The notes beneath the pieces were generated by a model. It ran no database searches, was not told the origin of the DNA, and was given only the letters and a program-made list of their open reading frames with translations. Both the position numbers and the translations under genes were made by a program. Shown here in pieces: positions 1 to 11,677 of a stretch of 64,000 nt of DNA (within the stretch, counting starts at the first letter, position 1; every line of letters starts with the position of its first letter). This stretch comes from Dictyophora rubrovolvata (lineage: Eukaryota; Basidiomycota; Agaricomycetes; Phallales; Phallaceae). The stretch spans positions 62,001 to 126,000 of the forward strand of contig CP114123.1 of NCBI GenBank assembly GCA_029959195.1. Reading direction: 5' to 3'.

Positions 1-1
1 T

Positions 2-547
2 GGTGATGCATCGTGGTTTCCAAATTCAGCTTTCATCGTTGGCGGAGCAACTCGCGATCTATTGCAAAACTCTTATCCTCAGAATCCCACATCTCGGTTT
101 TTTGGCACTTCAATTCCAAATGATGGACGGACACGGTTCCTGAACGATTCCGATTTCTCTACCTCAATAGCGGAGTTTCCTCGAGCTTGGGACCTTTTCG
201 ACGATGGTTCGTTATACATCGTTGATGCGCCTGGTCACTTGGAAGGGCACTTAAATATCTTGGCTCGGAATTCCTCCACCGGAGGCTGGATACTTTTAGC
301 AGGCGATACCTGTCATCATCTCAAGTTGTTCGACGATGGGAAGTTTTCGTGTCAAACGAACGAAAAAGGTGAAATCGTCACCCGGGCTCATGCAGACAAA
401 GATGCCGCCGAATCACACCTCGAACGAGTAAAGCGACTACGGAAGATGAAGGAAGTCCTCGTGTTGATTGCGCATGATTATGAGTGGTACAGGGAGAACA
501 AAGGCGGGAAATGTTATTTGCCTGGCGTTATAAGTCCAAGAGCATGA
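2..547 (+). CDS. Metallo-beta-lactamase-fold hydrolase, 3' part only
   Basis: The window opens inside the last exon; frame 2 is open from base 2 to the stop TGA at 545-547. The encoded 181 residues align almost end to end with the C-terminal exon of the complete MBL gene at 42363-43335: both have GDAS(W/L)FP near the exon start, VDAPGHL(E/D)GH, LAGD(T/S)CHHLKL, AHADKDAAE, IAHDYEWY and a C-terminal PRA. The family (AttM/lactonase-like MBLs of fungi) hydrolyses lactones or related esters using two metals; here the metal residues in PGHLEGH and AGDTCHH are visible, while the HxHxDH motif lies upstream of the window. Intact as far as seen. The real start is outside the window. Confidence 0.85.
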   Translation, partial: GDASWFPNSAFIVGGATRDLLQNSYPQNPTSRFFGTSIPNDGRTRFLNDSDFSTSIAEFPRAWDLFDDGSLYIVDAPGHLEGHLNILARNSSTGGWILLAGDTCHHLKLFDDGKFSCQTNEKGEIVTRAHADKDAAESHLERVKRLRKMKEVLVLIAHDYEWYRENKGGKCYLPGVISPRA

Positions 548-1176
548 TTGTGCGGGAATGTAAATGACATTAATTATGGCCTCATGTACATTGCTAAAAA
601 CAAGGCAGCCTTATATTGCCAGGATGGCTAACGAACTAAGATATAAATTATCTTACTTCATTGGTTTCCAACTTTCACCAAACTCTCAGCCTTTTTTCGC
701 TTATGAGCACGGTCAGCATATAATTTTCAATTGTGTCGATTCTTTTTTTGAGTCAGATAAAAAAAGGAGAAAGTCTCTGGAAACCCTAATAAAGCCGAAT
801 ATCGCTGGTTTCAGTGGGCTCAATGCACAATCGTTCCGAGCCGTGACACTGCGAATAAAATTCTTTTCTTGTTTTCCAATAGTTACTGGTAATAAACGTG
901 GTTGTGCAAGGTTTGAACGTCATAATACGTTAAGTCTTATGTAACTAAGCCTGGAACATGGTACTACGATGGTAGTGGAACCATTGTCGCAAAAATGAGT
1001 CTAACCCCCTTACTTATGAGTCGGACTGCATGCAAAAGTAAAATCAATTGAAATAAGGTAAATTGGCCTGGGGAGAGCCTAGAGCCTTGAGGCCAAAGAT
1101 GAACCTCAAACCCTAAACCCATGGAGTCACTCGCGCATTTTCTGGTACTGGGAATATAAATAATATACATGTACTA
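548..1176. other. Intergenic, convergent gene ends
   Basis: This lies between the 3' end of the MBL gene and the 3' end of the minus-strand membrane-protein gene. It holds AT-rich sequence. A 126-codon open frame at 564-944 has no recognisable domain and is probably chance. Confidence 0.4.
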
Positions 1177-2228
1177 TTATACATTTTGTTGCTCAGGCTT
1201 GTCATCTCGAATATGCAATGAAACGGGTTGCTTCACAAGTTGTGGATGTTGATTCAATTCTTGTCTTTCTCTCCCCAGCTCCCTCCGAGTCCACTTAATC
1301 GTAATGAACGTGCAAACGACAGCCCAAAGCCATGGAAGACCATATCCAATACCGATGGCTATATCGTCTGTTGTCGTCCAGCTCACTACTATGAACGCGG
1401 CACCAGCAACTGTCCCAGTAGCTCCCCAAAACAGAGAGAGATCACGTAAAAGTTTTCTCATAATCGCGGAAGCTTCATATCGAGCACGCCACTCCTTACG
1501 GAACTCTAAGCCTCCGTGACCATCTACGGCGATAATATCTTCTACTAGTGTGAAAGTACCCGGCGGGAGTGGTTCATTCGCTGACAAGGAAGAAACGCGG
1601 AAAGGAACTCGGACGCGAAGTTCGAAAAGGCCTGTTAAGAATAGGGGTAGACACGCGGTAATCATAACAACAGGAAGCGCCATAGATACAACTGGCGGAG
1701 ACGCTGGATTACTGGTAAAACGGCTTTGACATGAATTAACGGTGGGGGGATATATGACAAGACTTACAGGGATGATCCAATAACCAGAGGGACAAAAAAC
1801 GCGAAAAGTATCAAGCCTAACATAATCCTGTAGATTTAACGTAGAGTTTCGTTTTGGGTCATATAAGCTAATGCTGACACGTACTGCGAAGCGTCAACGC
1901 CCCATCTCCCCGCACCAATAGGTCTCCATCGTGCACTAGTATTGGCTAACCAAAGATACCACATCCTCATACCGAATCTATATCCCGAAAACGTACCCAC
2001 CACCGAGGTAATGATGGCAAGGTTAGTGGTAATTGACAAGTGCGTGCCCCACCTGAGAGCGTAAAACAGAATGAGTGGCAAAAGGCCCGCTTCGATAAAA
2101 AAGAGCACGAAAAAGAGAGCGATCTTCTTATGTCGTCTTGGTGTATGTAAGGTATAATTCAGTGACGGTAAGCATTTTTCTTCGCTCCTGGTGGTTTCTA
2201 AAGATGAAGACATTGATTCGACTCCCAT
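1177..2228 (-). CDS. Six-pass fungal membrane protein, unknown function
   Basis: Three exons, 2228-1885, 1827-1768 and 1723-1177, give 316 residues. Introns are 57 and 44 bases with GTACGT and GTAAGT donors, and all phases agree. Hydrophobic spans fall at about residues 33-55, 62-85, 116-133, 148-170, 218-237 and 245-268, so I infer six membrane passes with a basic, soluble tail. The stretch WRPIGAGRWGVDASQ after the second span looks conserved and probably faces the cytosol. I recall similar uncharacterised multi-pass proteins in fungi but no named domain. Function unknown; a transporter or membrane organiser would be a guess. Confidence 0.75.
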
Positions 2229-2783
2229 AATGGAGGAGTATCGACTTTATGGAAGATTTGGACAAAGTATGTCATATTTGAATGGTTTCTTTGGTGGTGT
2301 GCGAAAAAAGAAAAATTGACGTCATAGGTGGATTCACAGGCGCCGCGACAAACGCGGTTTTCACTAGCGCTCGTGGGAATATAAATACATCGCTCTTGTT
2401 GCGACCTTGTCCTCAAAATTGTGAATCCTTTTCTTTTCACTCGAATAAGCCTTTTTTGTATTGAACAAATCAGTTATCCCACAATATATTGGGCTGGCGC
2501 ACGTATTACAACGGCAACTCAGCATTGACACAACATATCCATGAATGATTGATCTTCAAAGACAAACTCTAGCATACTGAAGCAGACTTGAATGACGTTA
2601 TATCGACATACATATATCTGAATTAAACCAAGGGGCCTCGCCCCGGCACACACAACTCAGTTAAAAACGGGTTCTTTGTCATGATACAATTCTTTAGTCG
2701 AACAAATTACATCGGAGCAGAATCAATGACGCAGACTTGCCACTAACAAGAAAGAATGACGATCGTATCGACCTCGAAAATCT
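2229..2783. other. Intergenic
   Basis: This lies upstream of the membrane-protein gene and downstream of orphan X1. The run of bases 2240-2470 is open on both strands in short frames with no domain. No RNA gene or repeat was noticed. Confidence 0.4.
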
Positions 2784-3385
2784 CTATTGTACTTTTTCCG
2801 ATTCAGAGAAATATGGGGTACATGCAACCTGTGCATACGTCAGCTGCCTCGGGTTAGTGGGAGAGACACCGTTATCACTGGAACAAGTATGTTGTGAATG
2901 CTCTTGATGCGGGTGATGACGGTGAGCAGGCGGGGTATCTGGAGAACCCGAAGAACACGTAGGACTCGGAAAGGAAGCCAAGTTCGTGCTTGTCGCAAGA
3001 CTAGGAAGCGATTCCTTTTTTACTTCCACAGCTTCTATTGACTTGACATCCGGATTGATGTCCTCAAACAGGTCGTCTGAACCTTCAAAAACTGCTAGTG
3101 CAACCTCCTCGGCAATTCCGAAGACCTCCATGCCCACTTCGGGGTTTGCATTATCTTCTAGTTGACTGAGGGTACCGGTCATGAAATCAAAATTAAATGG
3201 GAGAAACATGAAAGAATCGGGTTGTGATCCTAGAATAACAATAAACCATGGAGTCATTGACAAGCATAATGTATGTATTTACCTTGGTGATATGCCAAAA
3301 TGACATCTGAGTAACTTCCACATTTAAAGAAGCGATGGTTGAATGGGTGGGCATAAATGTCGAGCGAAGAGATACAGGGATGCAT
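2784..3385 (-). CDS. Orphan protein X1 (paralogue of X2 at 40235-41183)
   Basis: Two exons, 3385-3283 and 3229-2784, give 182 residues; the 53-base intron has donor GGTAAAT and acceptor CTAG. The N-terminus carries SLDIYAHPFNHRFFK, matched in X2 as ALDIYAHPFNDRYFK, and the intron sits at the same place and phase in both genes. Just after the intron both have F(M/L)(F)LPF(N/G)FDF, then an acidic segment rich in alanine and valine (GIAEEVALAVFEGSDD here, ARETALAVLEEAEDD in X2). The C-terminal half is low-complexity Ser/Pro/His and diverges. No signal peptide or membrane span. Not a family I recognise. The start was chosen by matching the paralogue. Confidence 0.7.
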
Positions 3386-4854
3386 GACGAGGAAAATGAG
3401 TCTATAACACGTAAAAGTAAAGCAGTTGTGAAAGGCCTTAGGCGAGTGTTAAATACAAACCACCAGAGTGTCACTGACGATGACAACCTGCTTTCATATT
3501 CTGCGAGCAACTTCTACACATGAAGGCGAACAAAAGAATGTGGACCGGACGCTCATTCTGCTGAACGTTTATCGAACTTGCCGCAATGACCGTGTACTAG
3601 ACAAAGGACCAAAGATCATGATTGTCAGGTCAACCTCGTATAACGGTTAATTAGAAAGGAAGAAGTCCATTCAAATCAGGGACAAAGAAAAGAAAAGTCG
3701 TGTATACCAGTCCTCAGTAAGTCATCTCTCAGACCTGATGCTAACGTTATCATAAACATCAGAAAATTGCGAATGCGACTTGAGAGGAGTGTTTGGGGAA
3801 ACAAAGCGTGACATGATGTAAAAATAGCCGGTGATCATTATTTTAACCACCAAACCGTCACCGCGTCACCAACGTCGTTCATCGAGATCGAATCAAGACC
3901 AATCAGAAATCAAGACCAATCAGAAATCAAGACCAATCAGAAATCAAGACCAATCAGAAATCAAGACCAATCAGAAATTAAAGTCGCTCGCAATATACTT
4001 TGTACAGTTCAGCCTTGTACTATCCATTTAATTCTAATAGCGTTCGACCGGTGTCATTCTCAAATGGATTGTCCTTGAGAAATCTGACATGCTATCCCTG
4101 GCCCTTAAGAATTTTAATGATGGGCAAAATAACTATATCAGACAATGGAAAGCATTTGATTACTGACTTTGTACAAAAGAATGCACCTTCAAGGCCTGAA
4201 TAACAGCGTAATAGACTTACGTTTGCGAGATCGCCTTCAAGTAAAGCTTCTCAACGCGATCCGGTAAAGGTCAAAGCCCGGAGCTGAGCAGGGCATTGGT
4301 TTTAAGCCGAAAATGTTTTGACCGTTATGACTCGGGAGCAACGCGTGGACAAAAATGCCTATGCACGCTGGATCATAGGTCTGGGATCCGGAGCAGAAAT
4401 TGGGAAAGCAACAAAAGAGTTCTTTGAATTTACAAGGACATTCTTGATGCACATACTTAATGTGACTTCCGAGCGATTATCAAGCAATCGACTAAGACCA
4501 AGAAAGGTTTATATATTTGAGGACGCACAATTTTCAGGCAGATTTCCATGCTCTCTCATCTAGCCTATCTAAGTAATTTGAGAAATGACTGGCACAACTC
4601 CAACTTAAAAACAGGAAACAAAATGATTATTCATATGGTTACCATTCAACTATCATTGTACATTGTATTCATTTATCCAATAGCGATATAGAAATTATGA
4701 TTATGTCGTCTTCACAAAAACCCATTCAAATCTCCACAAAGACATTGGTGTACCTATGTGACATAATCTACCGTGATCCACAGCCAGATCACTAATAAGA
4801 TGCGTAGATCATGTGGCATCGGAATGCAAAGGTGGCCGCGGGGAGTGTCCATGG
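3386..4854. other. Long intergenic region with CCAAT repeat array
   Basis: About 1.5 kb without a supportable gene. Its main content is the five-copy CCAAT repeat annotated separately at 3891-3975. Open frames at 4237-4452 and 4318-4563 overlap antiparallel and show no domain. Confidence 0.45.
3891..3975. repeat. Five tandem 17-bp units, each with a CCAAT box
   Basis: The unit aatcaagaccaatcaga is repeated five times without a mismatch, with no spacer, followed by a broken sixth start. Each copy has one CCAAT on the plus strand, so five boxes lie 17 bp apart. CCAAT is the binding site of the HAP2/3/5 (NF-Y) complex in fungi; whether it binds here is inference. The array lies about 510 bp upstream of the X1 start, which is transcribed away from it on the minus strand. 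Confidence 0.9.
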
Positions 4855-5982
4855 TCACATAAACTCTGTTGCCTCTGCAGTTGGATTTGGTGAGAAGTCG
4901 CTTCGCAGGTAACTTGTTTCAGAGACATAAGCGACAGGCGGAGGATCGCGACTGCTAAGGGCGATTGAAGGGGAGTAGCATAGTATTTGATGAAGCGGGA
5001 AGTTCGGACTCTTCACAGGTCGGGGGTGATGAATCGACGAGTTAGTGGAGTAGCGCAGAAAGCGGTCGGTAAACGTAGGTGTCGGGGAGCGCGGATGGTT
5101 TACAATAAAGGGCGAGAACAGCGGCGACTTTCCTAAATCTCTGGATATCTGTTCATGGTTTGCTGCTAGCCATTGAGCACGTGTACGCTGTCGTTGAGAA
5201 TTGGGGCTATCGGGGATGTAGTTTGGTGGTTGGTAACCGGAAGAAAAGCTACCAGAATCTTGGACATATGCAAGTGAACCGGTTTCAAATTCGTATTGCC
5301 ATGTGGGTTCCGAATCCACAGAAAGATGACCTTCGAAGGTGCATGTTGGTGACTGAAAAGGAGAATAAGGAGTAAAAGGGCTTGATTCAGACGCAAATTC
5401 CTGGGTCATAAAAGAATCGCCATCGGATACGACCGGACTGGCCGGGTCTTCGGGTGACGCTAAACTCCTCCGTTCAGTATAACTTTGGTCTATAAATCCT
5501 TCAGATCCTTCCGACCACCTGACTGCAGTGCCTACTGCTACTTCAGGATATGATTGTTCATGGGATAGGGATGTAGTAACAACAGGAGAATACGTGGGAT
5601 CCACAGCGACTTCCTGCCCGGTTGCAATCTCAGCGACGGTTCCAGTCGTGAGTGGTTCAACCATGACATCGTCCAAGATTGGCGGACTAAAGTCATCGCC
5701 TTTCACAAAATTATCGGCGACAGAGGACGCGAAGATAAGGTAATTGACTAAATCAGGTGATAACATCGCGTTTAATAACGTAAACCCTAAAAAGCACAGT
5801 CAACACCTAATTGGAGGAGCAGTATAATTCTTTTTACCAGTCGTGACGGAGTTATCTCGAGCCTGACGAAGCGCGTTGCTAAGAACGTCCAGGGCACCGA
5901 TTACAGCACATAGCGTGCGGGCTCCGTTGAAGTCATCGGTAGAGGTAATGGGGTTGTGAGAGTCGTTGCTGAAGTGGGACAT
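4855..5982 (-). CDS. Orphan serine/proline-rich protein
   Basis: Two exons, 5982-5838 and 5786-4855, give 358 residues; the 51-base intron has donor GGTAAAAA and acceptor TTTTTAG with phases in agreement. Residues 18-75 form a helical block (FNGARTLCAVIGALDVLSNA, then LVNYLIFASSVADNFV), and the rest is disordered, rich in Ser, Pro and acidic residues. The last third has several SP/TP sites such as RSPTPTF and SPNFPL, which would suit proline-directed kinases. No signal peptide. I do not recognise the family. In-frame codons continue upstream of the chosen ATG, so a longer N-terminus is possible. Confidence 0.6.
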
Positions 5983-6701
5983 GGAGGATGATGAGGTTTG
6001 TGAGACAAGCACAGACGATGCAGTGACGGTCAGGAAATGGGAAGAAATATTTCGTGAGCTTTTATGTATCTTCCAATATAAACAACGCGTATGTGGACAT
6101 TGACAGGTCCGTCCTTGTCCCTTGGGATATGATATGGACACGATGGACCTTGTTCGGACAAAGGTCAAGAATGCGTCCAATAACAAGCTGTTCGTCCAAT
6201 TTACGTTGTGGTCTTAACAAGAAGAACAACAAAATCGTTGCGTCCATACCAAGCCAAGAATCCTGGAGCACTTGTCCTCATCCTCAAAGGAGAGAAATAA
6301 AGAACACAAGGCAAACAAGGGACGCGGGTCCATAAAAGATGGAGCGTGGGTGTACACGTGTACGCCTGTGTACTTTTATGGATCCATGATAAATCGTTTA
6401 CGTAATCCGCCTTTTCTGGATGCTTCACGTTGTTTTTCTTTTGCGGACTCTGGCTCAACGACGACCTCAACTATGTTTAATTACATTGTATGGGTATATT
6501 ATTGAACTTTTACCTGAACGCTTTGTGGAAATCATTGAAACAAAATGATATTCTTGTCTGGCTTTCAGGTTGTCAGTCATCTCGCAACGGGACCAAATAT
6601 CCAGGAAGTATACTTCTTCAGAAACAGTTGTTCCTCTAAAAAATGCAGCCGCATTCCCAACAAGCTCTATTTGCGCACAACTATCTCTTCTTTCTTCCGC
6701 C
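5983..6701. other. Divergent intergenic region
   Basis: This is shared upstream DNA of the minus-strand orphan and the plus-strand sedolisin, so it probably holds both promoters. There are only short overlapping frames without domains. I could not pick a clear TATA or operator site. Confidence 0.4.
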
Positions 6702-9088
6702 ATGAAAATCCATACTAGTACTCGAGAAGTCCTCACTCTCTTCACGGCACTCATAGCGGGGACATTGTCATTTGAGCCTAACTTAGGAGTTCATGAAGTG
6801 TCAAAAGTTCCCAATCATTTTCAATATTTTGGTCCAGCTAATCCGCTTCAAAAAATTGATTTTGAAGTAGTCCTCAAATCACGCGACATTCCTGGCCTAG
6901 AGAGGGTTTTATATCAAGTCTCAGATCCTTCCTCCCCTAAATATGGTCGACATCTATCGAAGGAAGAGGTCTGTTCGCTTTTGTTTTCCTGTAACTTGTC
7001 TAAAATATTTCTAGGTTGATTTCTTTTTCCAGCCAACAGAACATTCACAAGCGAGCGTTATAACTTGGCTTCAATCTCATGGAATCCATACTGAATCAGC
7101 TGGCATAATGCTGCGATTTTCTACTACAGTCGCAGTCGCCAACAATATTTTTGCCGCGGACTTTGCTGAATATTTTGCTGATGACTTTGGACAACGCGTC
7201 ATTCGTACTGATTCGTATTCTCTTCCTAGGCATTTGGGACCCATGATTAGCCACGTTCATCCCGCTACTGCGTAAGTGGCTGCTGGAGGTTTCTATCAAC
7301 ATCCATGAAAATTTGATTCTATTGAAGCTTTCCCCTTCCGCGAAAAAGACTTCGTCTACATTCACGAAGAGATATTCTTTTGAAAGCTCGGAAGATTCAT
7401 CAGTTTACGTCCAGCTGTAGCTTGCTTACCCTTTCGTGTGGTAAGCTACTTACTGTCATGCAATATGAACGATGATTTTTAACATTCCATTTCAGTTGAG
7501 GCACTTTACGGGCTACCACAAGACACAACCATGTCCTCCGAGGGTCCGCACCAACTAAGCGTCTTCGGCCTAGGAAACGCTATTCCGAGTTCAGAAGACC
7601 TAAAAGTTTGTTCTCTCCAACATTTCTTTTTACATTCTTTGAACATATATAATAGGCTTTCATTGGACTCTTTAGAACAGACCTCATGACTTCCAACGTG
7701 TCGTATACTTTCCAAGCTATGGATTCCTCTGCTAGCAACACTAATGACAATAGTCACTCCCATCCAAATAGCTCACCAGAGGCTGTAAGGGTTCTCAGTT
7801 AGGCTCTTAATTTCACTCAATGTTGATGTGGGAAGACGTTTTCGCATAGGACTTGGATGTGGAATATACAGTGTCACTCACAGGAATTCCAGTCCTTTAC
7901 GCTGCAAATTCCGATGCTACTGTAAACGCATTTCTCACTACTGCTTTAGCTCTTCTTGACCAACCTCAAACCCCCTCCGTCCTGTCGATTAGTTACGGTA
8001 AGAGATTCAGGGCCTAGGTGAATGCTTGCAGGATGATAACACATTTCAGGTGCTGATGAGGGTTATGTGGGACCGAGATTGGCTACGTAATCAAGTGCAC
8101 TTGAGGAAAAATCTGCCCTTTAGTGATTGAATCTAATTTAACAGGAGCATCTGCAATGCCTTCATGGCGCTGGGAGCGCGAGGCGTTTCCGTCATAGTGG
8201 CGTCAGGAGACGGAGGTGTCAGTGGAGTTCAATACGACCCTAGCTGTTCTTATTACCAGCCCACCTTCCCGGCTTCATGCCCGTTTCTCACGTCTGTAAG
8301 CCTCTCCATATGGATTTGGATTTCTACGTTGATATAACCAGCCTCAATAAAAAATAGGTTGGAGGAACAGCTATCTCGGCTGATAATCATGAAATCGCAG
8401 CCAGTCTTTCTTCCGGCGGATTCTCCTCCATCTTTCCGCGCCCGGATTATCAAAATGATGTTGTCAATCATTTTTTGAATGTGATAGCCAATAGCTCGAA
8501 TTCGAATATGTATAATTCCGTAGGTGTAATCTCTCTCCTTATTTCTTGATATTTTTACCCACACAAATGCTATGTTATTGAAGACGAATCGCGCTTTTCC
8601 TGATATCGCTGCTATTGCCCAAAATCTCGTCCTCGTCGATGATAAAGGACTTACTGTCGGAGACGGAACGTCCTTTGCTGCTCCGATTGTAGCCAGTGTC
8701 ATTGCCATGGTTAATGCTCATAGGTCGCATAGTAATAAGTCGTCTTTGGGTTTTTTGAATCCGGCTTTATATGCCAATAGTAGTATGTTTTTCGATATCA
8801 TAGCAGGTATGTAAAAAGCCACGGCTTGTCTTTGTGAGAGAATGTTCATTTCAATAGGAAGTAATCCAGGGTGTGGAACAAACGGCTTTTCTGTAAGTTA
8901 TCTAATCGCGATGATTGGTTTTGAAGCTAACTGAATGCATATCTATTCCTTCAGGCGGTAGAAGGTTGGGATCCGGTATGCTTCCGTTGTTTATATATAT
9001 GTATATATTGATGATAATGCTGATTTTTTAATAGGTGACTGGCTTGGGATCACCAAATTTTGAAAATTTGATGAATGCGTTGGGCTGA
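6702..9088 (+). CDS. Sedolisin (S53) tripeptidyl-peptidase-like protease, secreted
   Basis: Thirteen exons: 6702-6968, 7033-7271, 7328-7440, 7496-7605, 7656-7784, 7850-7997, 8050-8086, 8145-8295, 8358-8519, 8584-8806, 8858-8892, 8955-8975 and 9035-9088. Together they encode 562 residues, the usual length. A hydrophobic N-terminus (TLFTALIAGTLS) is a signal peptide. A Pro-kumamolisin propeptide follows (about 40-170; DIPGLERVLYQVSDPSSPKY), then the S53 domain. Catalytic residues are in place: Glu285 and Asp289 in EADLDVEY, the oxyanion Asp370 in ASGDGG, and Ser482 in GDGTSFAAP. The calcium site DIIAGSNPGCGTNGF plus GWDPVTGLGSPNF closes the protein. It should mature by autocleavage in acid and release peptides outside the cell or in the vacuole. 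Intact; the eighth and ninth splice sites were the least certain. Confidence 0.9.
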
Positions 9089-9663
9089 TTATAGCATACG
9101 TACCGTGCTCCCTTTTGTTTGTTTATCGAATGTTTCGATTACTTTTAGATATTTGCTTATGCTTGTTTCACACTGTATTAGCCAAGAAAGGTATAAATTA
9201 ATTTATTAGTACCGCATGGCTAGTCTTTTTTTTACTCTCGGCATTGTCTTAAGCAATTGATTACATTTAGCGGCGGCCACCGGTTGTGAAGCTTAGTGGA
9301 CGTGTTATGCATGAAAATCAAGGAGATTTCGGGGTACAAGTTGAACTGAGTTAGATAAAGATAATATACAACGTGTAGTGAAACAAGCAAGGGCTTCATA
9401 CATACAACGATAGCCTTTGTGCCAAGTTTGGCTGCATTTTGATATGTACATACATACAGTAGAGCGCTGCTGCAATTGAGATCGGTACCGGCGAATCACT
9501 GCCACTGAGAATCAATTCAATCATTGACAATTCATCTTAATTCCAGATTCGCCGTTGGAAACTTTATTATGGTTCATATTTAAAGAAATTGATAGCAACA
9601 ATGAGCATCTTGGTTTTTCCTCCCCCTCTTTAATACTTATAACTCTCCCGCTCCCTAAACTCT
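9089..9663. other. Intergenic
   Basis: Spacer between the sedolisin 3' end and the 7TM gene. It holds an AT-rich 3' UTR and a presumptive promoter. Nothing specific is supported. Confidence 0.4.
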
Positions 9664-11290
9664 ATGGCAAGCTCCAAGGAAATTGAGAATTTAACTTGGC
9701 TGTAGGCTTGTCCATTTGTCTTTTTTTGTCTTTACTCGAGCTGATTGGTGTTTGTTTCAGAACAGTATATTACTACATTCAAACGGGCATTTTAGGTGAA
9801 GTATCAAAGTCAGAAAACCGAAATCGTATTAACGTGGGGATACCTAATACTTAGCATTATATGTCTATGAACTCTTACTCACTTTGCCGCTTGAAATCGA
9901 AATGGTCTGGTCAAGAAAAATTCGGGCTTCGACAGGACTTTACATCATGGCCAGGTACTTCCCTTTAGGCTTGGTTCTTTTCCAAAACGCAGCAACACTT
10001 CAAACTCCACAGGTAAAGTTCGGTTACTAAGAGCTTTTGACAGTATATACTAATGGAGCTGCAGTTCGTTTTTCGTCCTCTCATCAAATTTAATCCAAAA
10101 AGTACCTTAATTTAGCTGTGATGCAATATACCAATCAATGGGCGCAATTGCAATGTCGGGACGCGCGGCTGTCGTTGGTATGATCTTCTTTCAACGTGAA
10201 TTAGCTCAAACTGTCCTGATTGACAGATCCATCACAGTTATCGTGGTTATGCGCACCTATGCTCTCCTGAATTGTAATCTCAAGGTCCTTTTACTCGTCG
10301 GATCGCTTGGTCTTACCACTATCGTGGTTGATGGGGTAAGTGGTCAATTGATCTCTTAGTAGCTCACGTATGCGGCGTCAGTTCTTAACGTATTGCTAAG
10401 TTTCAGATTCCAGGTTATAGATGCGCCAGGATCGTCACGCACCAATCTACGTGAGTGAATTTCACACTGAACTTGGGTGACCTGAACCCCATGGTTTTCC
10501 TTTATCTAGATGTTTGTCGGTGTTTCACTTCAATTTCAAACGTAATGATTGAAGTACATCTAGGGAATTGGATCAACTCGCTTTTTCGTATGATTTTTGA
10601 AACGGTCGTTTTGGTTCTGAGTTTGTATCAAGTCTTGAACTTGTATAAATTGGATCGGAGAATTGCGGCAAGAAAAGATAGTATAACTCTTTTAACTGCC
10701 CGTTCCGGTGAGTCTCATGAGACACTCATAAGCTATGATAGTAATTCAGTCATAACGGAGATAGGTTTTGTATATTTTTTGTAAGGTTTCGGTCAATCCT
10801 TTTCATGAGTTGCTTTTAATTTACGAATCCTTCAAGGTCTATCGTTATTGTGGAGCTGTTGAATATGATATTCACAATTGTAAGAGCTCGAACTTGAGTT
10901 TGGACTTAAACGTCAGAGCTGATACTCCAAACAGGTACCGAGTGTAAGCAGACTCCGGGAGTCTCAAATATACCGCCCGAGCTGACCGGGTTTTAGCTTA
11001 CTGATATCTTCAGCGGACTCTCGCTCCCGTGTGTGGCGAAGTTATTTTCTTCCGTATAAGCATTTCACTGACGTGTAATATACGGAATTAGGATTTCATC
11101 TATTCTTATTGGACGTTTCCTCCTCGACATACGACAGCTCAATGCGTACCGGAATGAGTTGCGGACTGATGAGCTACCTACAACGACTTGGTCGGTGGCG
11201 ATACCTGGCATGATTTCTATTGCAGAACATTTTGATATTCGGCCTGATTTAGGAGGAGGTTACGAATTGACCACTAGTAACGATTCATGA
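9664..11290 (+). CDS. Fungal 7TM protein with DUF6533-like N-terminus
   Basis: Clear exons are 9664-9701, 9761-9795, 9855-about 10010, 10116-10177, 10238-10335, 10414-10450, 10510-10780, 10837-10879 and a last one ending at TGA 11290. The start fits the DUF6533 pattern (YYYIQTGILALYVYELLLTL, then PLEIEMVWSRK and LYIMARY). Later come VVMRTYALL, RMIFETVVLVLSLYQVL, EIGFVYFLSIVIVELLNMIF and ILIGRFLLDIRQLNAYRNEL, the usual last helix and tail. These uncharacterised receptors-like proteins are very numerous in mushrooms and probably sit in the plasma membrane. Two joins, near 10.0-10.1 kb and 10.9-11.1 kb, could not be resolved uniquely, so I cannot exclude damage there. Confidence 0.7.
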
Positions 11291-11677
11291 GTCAGACGCT
11301 TGATTTTGTACCTCTCATATCCGAATAACACCTAGTGCATTAATAATGCAATTGGATGTCATGTCAGAAAGTAAACCAGAAGCCGGACGCGTTGACGAGT
11401 CATTGCAACATGTAAGGTACTTACTTATGAAGAACAGCGCGCCGCCCAACCCAAGGGCCTACGAATTCATGCGGCAAAGCGTTTGAAACGCAGGCTCGGA
11501 CTGCAGGGCCAATCAAAAAAGAGGACTGGCGCCCAACAGCGGGCGACTTCACAAATGAACATGTATGACGTAATACCTTAGGGTTCTCTGCAAAACACCT
11601 TGTCGCTTTTCTTATTAGTCACGCATGCTAATGCATGGCCGACACAGCCAGATTCATTCCTGCCACTCTCTGCGACT
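11291..11677. other. Intergenic / possible 5' end of ATG26-type gene
   Basis: The frame of the next gene is open back to about 11600 without an ATG, and a small upstream exon is possible (an ATG lies at 11559). Nothing else was seen. Confidence 0.4.

Noticed and set aside
564-944. 126-codon open frame after the left MBL gene
   Set aside because: No domain, no splice context and base use like the flanking spacer; most likely chance.
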